Shown here one piece after another: positions 5,070 through 6,648 of a stretch of DNA of 6,648 nt (position 1 is the stretch's first letter; every line of letters starts with the position of its first letter). The stretch covers positions 1 through 6,648 of the forward strand of contig JAFYMU010000074.1 in assembly GCA_017548245.1 (NCBI GenBank), written 5' to 3'. Below the pieces are notes generated by a model. It ran no database searches. It had not been told where the DNA came from and was given only the letters and a program-made list of their open reading frames with translations. The position numbers and the translations under genes are program-made. This DNA is from Kiritimatiellia bacterium. Lineage in GTDB: Bacteria; Verrucomicrobiota; Kiritimatiellia; RFP12; DVOR01.

Positions 5070-6648
5070 TTAGTCCTTCGAACTTGAGGAGCCGCCCGTG
5101 AAGGGCACCTTCTCCCAGATTTTATCCACAATGGTTCGGTTGTGCCACTTGGGGTTTGCGATGGGGCCCACCACATGGAGTTGCCAGAGCAACTTGGTCA
5201 TCGGAACGGTGGCCCAACGGGTGAGGTTGCCAATCAGCGTATCTTTCTTAAAGATGCCGGCAATCACCGTGGCATTGAGGTTGTCTTTGGGTAAATCGTA
5301 GACGACGGGGCCTTCAATCATAAAGAGGCCGCCCGAGAGAGAGAACTGCGGCAGCTTGAAGATCCCATTGGTCGCGGTACCATTGAGTTTCACAATCGAG
5401 GTGTCGGTGATGGTCGAGATGCCCGGGATGCTGTCGGCCATAATGTCGGTAAAGCCTGCAAAGAGGGGAATGCGACCAATTAAGCCTCCGTCAATCACGA
5501 GATTAAAGGCCGCTTGCAACGATTCCTTAAATGTTTCATCGGTGCGAACCGAGAGTTGAGCTTCGCCGGTGGCCACGCAATTGGTGAGCGAATTGAAGCC
5601 AAAGGGTTGGAGCAAATCGGAGAGTGAGACCTGCTTGAGGTTTGTATTCAACGTAATATCGGTGTACTCGGCGGTGTCCGGGATGGCAATGGCAACATCG
5701 CCCTTCATCGTACCACCGAGCGGATAGGTTGCATCCACATTATTTAAATGGAAGACGCCATCCTTCATCTTCAAGTCGGCATGAATGGACTGGAAGCGTA
5801 ACTTGTCAAAGGTGTAGGGGGCGTCCGACACGACTTCGCCCGTCAGCTGAACCTTGCTCGGGGTCTGTTCGGTTAAGAGCGGGATGGAACCCTGAATGCG
5901 AATGGTGGGCGGCGCCTCTGCGGTCATGCTCGGAATGGCGTCGGTGAAGGGCATGTCGATGAGTTGTAAGGCCTCTTTGGGGGAGAGACCCGAACCATCG
6001 GCTTCGAAGGTGAAGCGGTCATTGGGGCAGTCAAAGCGCAATTTACCTGTGGCGACCACGGCACCCTTGCGACGCACCACGATGGGGTCGATGGTGGTGA
6101 CGGCGTCCCAAATGCCTTTGCAACGGATTGTGCCGATGGCTTCGTCAAAGGGAATGCCACAGTAAGTACCTTGTTGGGCGGAGATTTGTACCGAGAGGTC
6201 AAAGATATTGCGGAACTTGTCAAAGCCAACGGTGAAGGAGCAGTCAGCCCATGCGGGCTTTTGCAGGGTGAAATTGTTGCTGTAGTGTTCGATAATCGGG
6301 AAGTCTAAGGCGCGATAGACCCCATTGATGCGTGTTTGGAAGATGACGCCATGGATGCGCGCGGTCACGATGCCGCCGTGGATGTCAACGTCCACAAAGG
6401 CATCCACGTGTTGCGAATGGCCGTCAATATCGCCTTTAAGGTCGCGGAAGTGCAATACACCTTTGCGCGTGGTGAGGATGCCGGTCACGCGTTTGAGGCG
6501 CACTTCAAGGACGTCGGGGTTGTTGAGAACAATCGGAATCTGTTCAAAGTGGGGGAGTTTGATACCCGAGAGGTCGGGGAAGGGAGGATGGTCGCCGTCC
6601 AACGTGTCTTCGGGTTTGTTCGGATCGTGTTCGATCTGGGCAACAAAG
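5070..6648 (-). CDS. AsmA-like envelope protein, C-terminal part (5' end outside window)
   Basis: The reading frame is open to the window edge, so only the last 525 residues are visible and the true start is upstream. A TTG at 6602 could be mistaken for a start, but 15 further residues continue in frame before it (FVAQIEHDPNKPEDT). The visible part is rich in alternating hydrophobic and polar strands with repeated Gly/Asp turns, as in the beta-rich repeating bodies of AsmA and TamB proteins. The AsmA C-terminal hallmarks appear at about visible residues 385-500: GGLIGRIPLFAGF, KLNGTATNGIFKLPQFSLSG, IEGPVVYDLPKDNLNATV, then LWQLHVVGPIANPKWHNRTI. A short Ser-rich tail (GGSSSSKD) ends it. Family members are usually anchored by an N-terminal membrane segment and span the periplasm, with proposed roles in phospholipid transport or outer-membrane homeostasis; the anchor would lie outside this window. 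It is followed 2 bases later by trmL. The family call is good but its exact function is not known. Confidence 0.8.
   Translation of the reverse strand, partial: FVAQIEHDPNKPEDTLDGDHPPFPDLSGIKLPHFEQIPIVLNNPDVLEVRLKRVTGILTTRKGVLHFRDLKGDIDGHSQHVDAFVDVDIHGGIVTARIHGVIFQTRINGVYRALDFPIIEHYSNNFTLQKPAWADCSFTVGFDKFRNIFDLSVQISAQQGTYCGIPFDEAIGTIRCKGIWDAVTTIDPIVVRRKGAVVATGKLRFDCPNDRFTFEADGSGLSPKEALQLIDMPFTDAIPSMTAEAPPTIRIQGSIPLLTEQTPSKVQLTGEVVSDAPYTFDKLRFQSIHADLKMKDGVFHLNNVDATYPLGGTMKGDVAIAIPDTAEYTDITLNTNLKQVSLSDLLQPFGFNSLTNCVATGEAQLSVRTDETFKESLQAAFNLVIDGGLIGRIPLFAGFTDIMADSIPGISTITDTSIVKLNGTATNGIFKLPQFSLSGGLFMIEGPVVYDLPKDNLNATVIAGIFKKDTLIGNLTRWATVPMTKLLWQLHVVGPIANPKWHNRTIVDKIWEKVPFTGGSSSSKD
5074..5078 (-). 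promoter_or_regulatory. Shine-Dalgarno site of trmL
   Basis: AAGGA on the minus strand lies 6 bases before the ATG at 5067-5065 and is formed by the final Lys-Asp codons of the AsmA-like gene. It supports the trmL start and tight coupling of the two genes. Confidence 0.65.

Noticed and set aside
4624..5073. A 149-codon plus-strand frame opposite trmL
   Set aside because: It is the codon-phase shadow of trmL, whose protein has unmistakable SPOUT motifs; the plus-strand product resembles nothing.
6600..6602. TTG at 6602 as the start of the AsmA-like gene
   Set aside because: The frame stays open to the window edge with protein-like sequence, so the gene is simply truncated by the window.

Overview
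The window reads as one block of bacterial chromosome in which every supportable gene lies on the minus strand, so transcription runs from high to low coordinates. It is almost gap-free. The largest intergenic space is 74 bases (4544-4617), and it holds the only convincing promoter. No rRNA, tRNA, CRISPR array, insertion sequence, phage gene or sizeable repeat is visible. The coding style is even throughout, with few TTA, CTA or TCA codons, and nothing marks one gene as newly acquired. The AsmA-like protein implies a diderm (Gram-negative type) cell. Its C-terminal style, and the general look of the proteins, remind me of the Verrucomicrobiota/Kiritimatiellota/Lentisphaerota group. That placement is an impression from protein style, not a demonstrated fact.

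Layout in order of transcription: (1) 6648-5070, the C-terminal 525 residues of a large AsmA-like envelope protein whose start lies outside the window; (2) 5067-4618, a TrmL-type SPOUT tRNA methyltransferase, 2 bases after it; (3) the 74-base spacer, with an extended -10 promoter (TGTTATAAT) and a Shine-Dalgarno sequence; (4) 4543-3641, homoserine kinase ThrB; (5) 3631-2483, a GT4-like glycosyltransferase; (6) 2486-1020, an FkbH-like HAD-IIIC protein; (7) 1023-796, a free-standing acyl carrier protein; (8) 803-1, a KAS III (FabH-like) ketosynthase cut off by the window edge after its catalytic Cys and His.

The notable part is the run from thrB to the ketosynthase. The gap between thrB and the glycosyltransferase is 9 bases, the next two junctions are 4-base ATGA overlaps, and the last is an 8-base overlap. 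This looks like one translationally coupled operon driven from the thrB promoter. FkbH-like proteins load a glyceryl unit, derived from 1,3-bisphosphoglycerate, onto an acyl carrier protein. A neighbouring KAS III then acts on or with that unit, as in tetronate biosynthesis. The same trio beside a glycosyltransferase and a primary-metabolism kinase suggests a small acyl or glyceryl product, or a glycan decoration, that I cannot name from this window. The operon probably continues past position 1, where the deciding partner genes would be.
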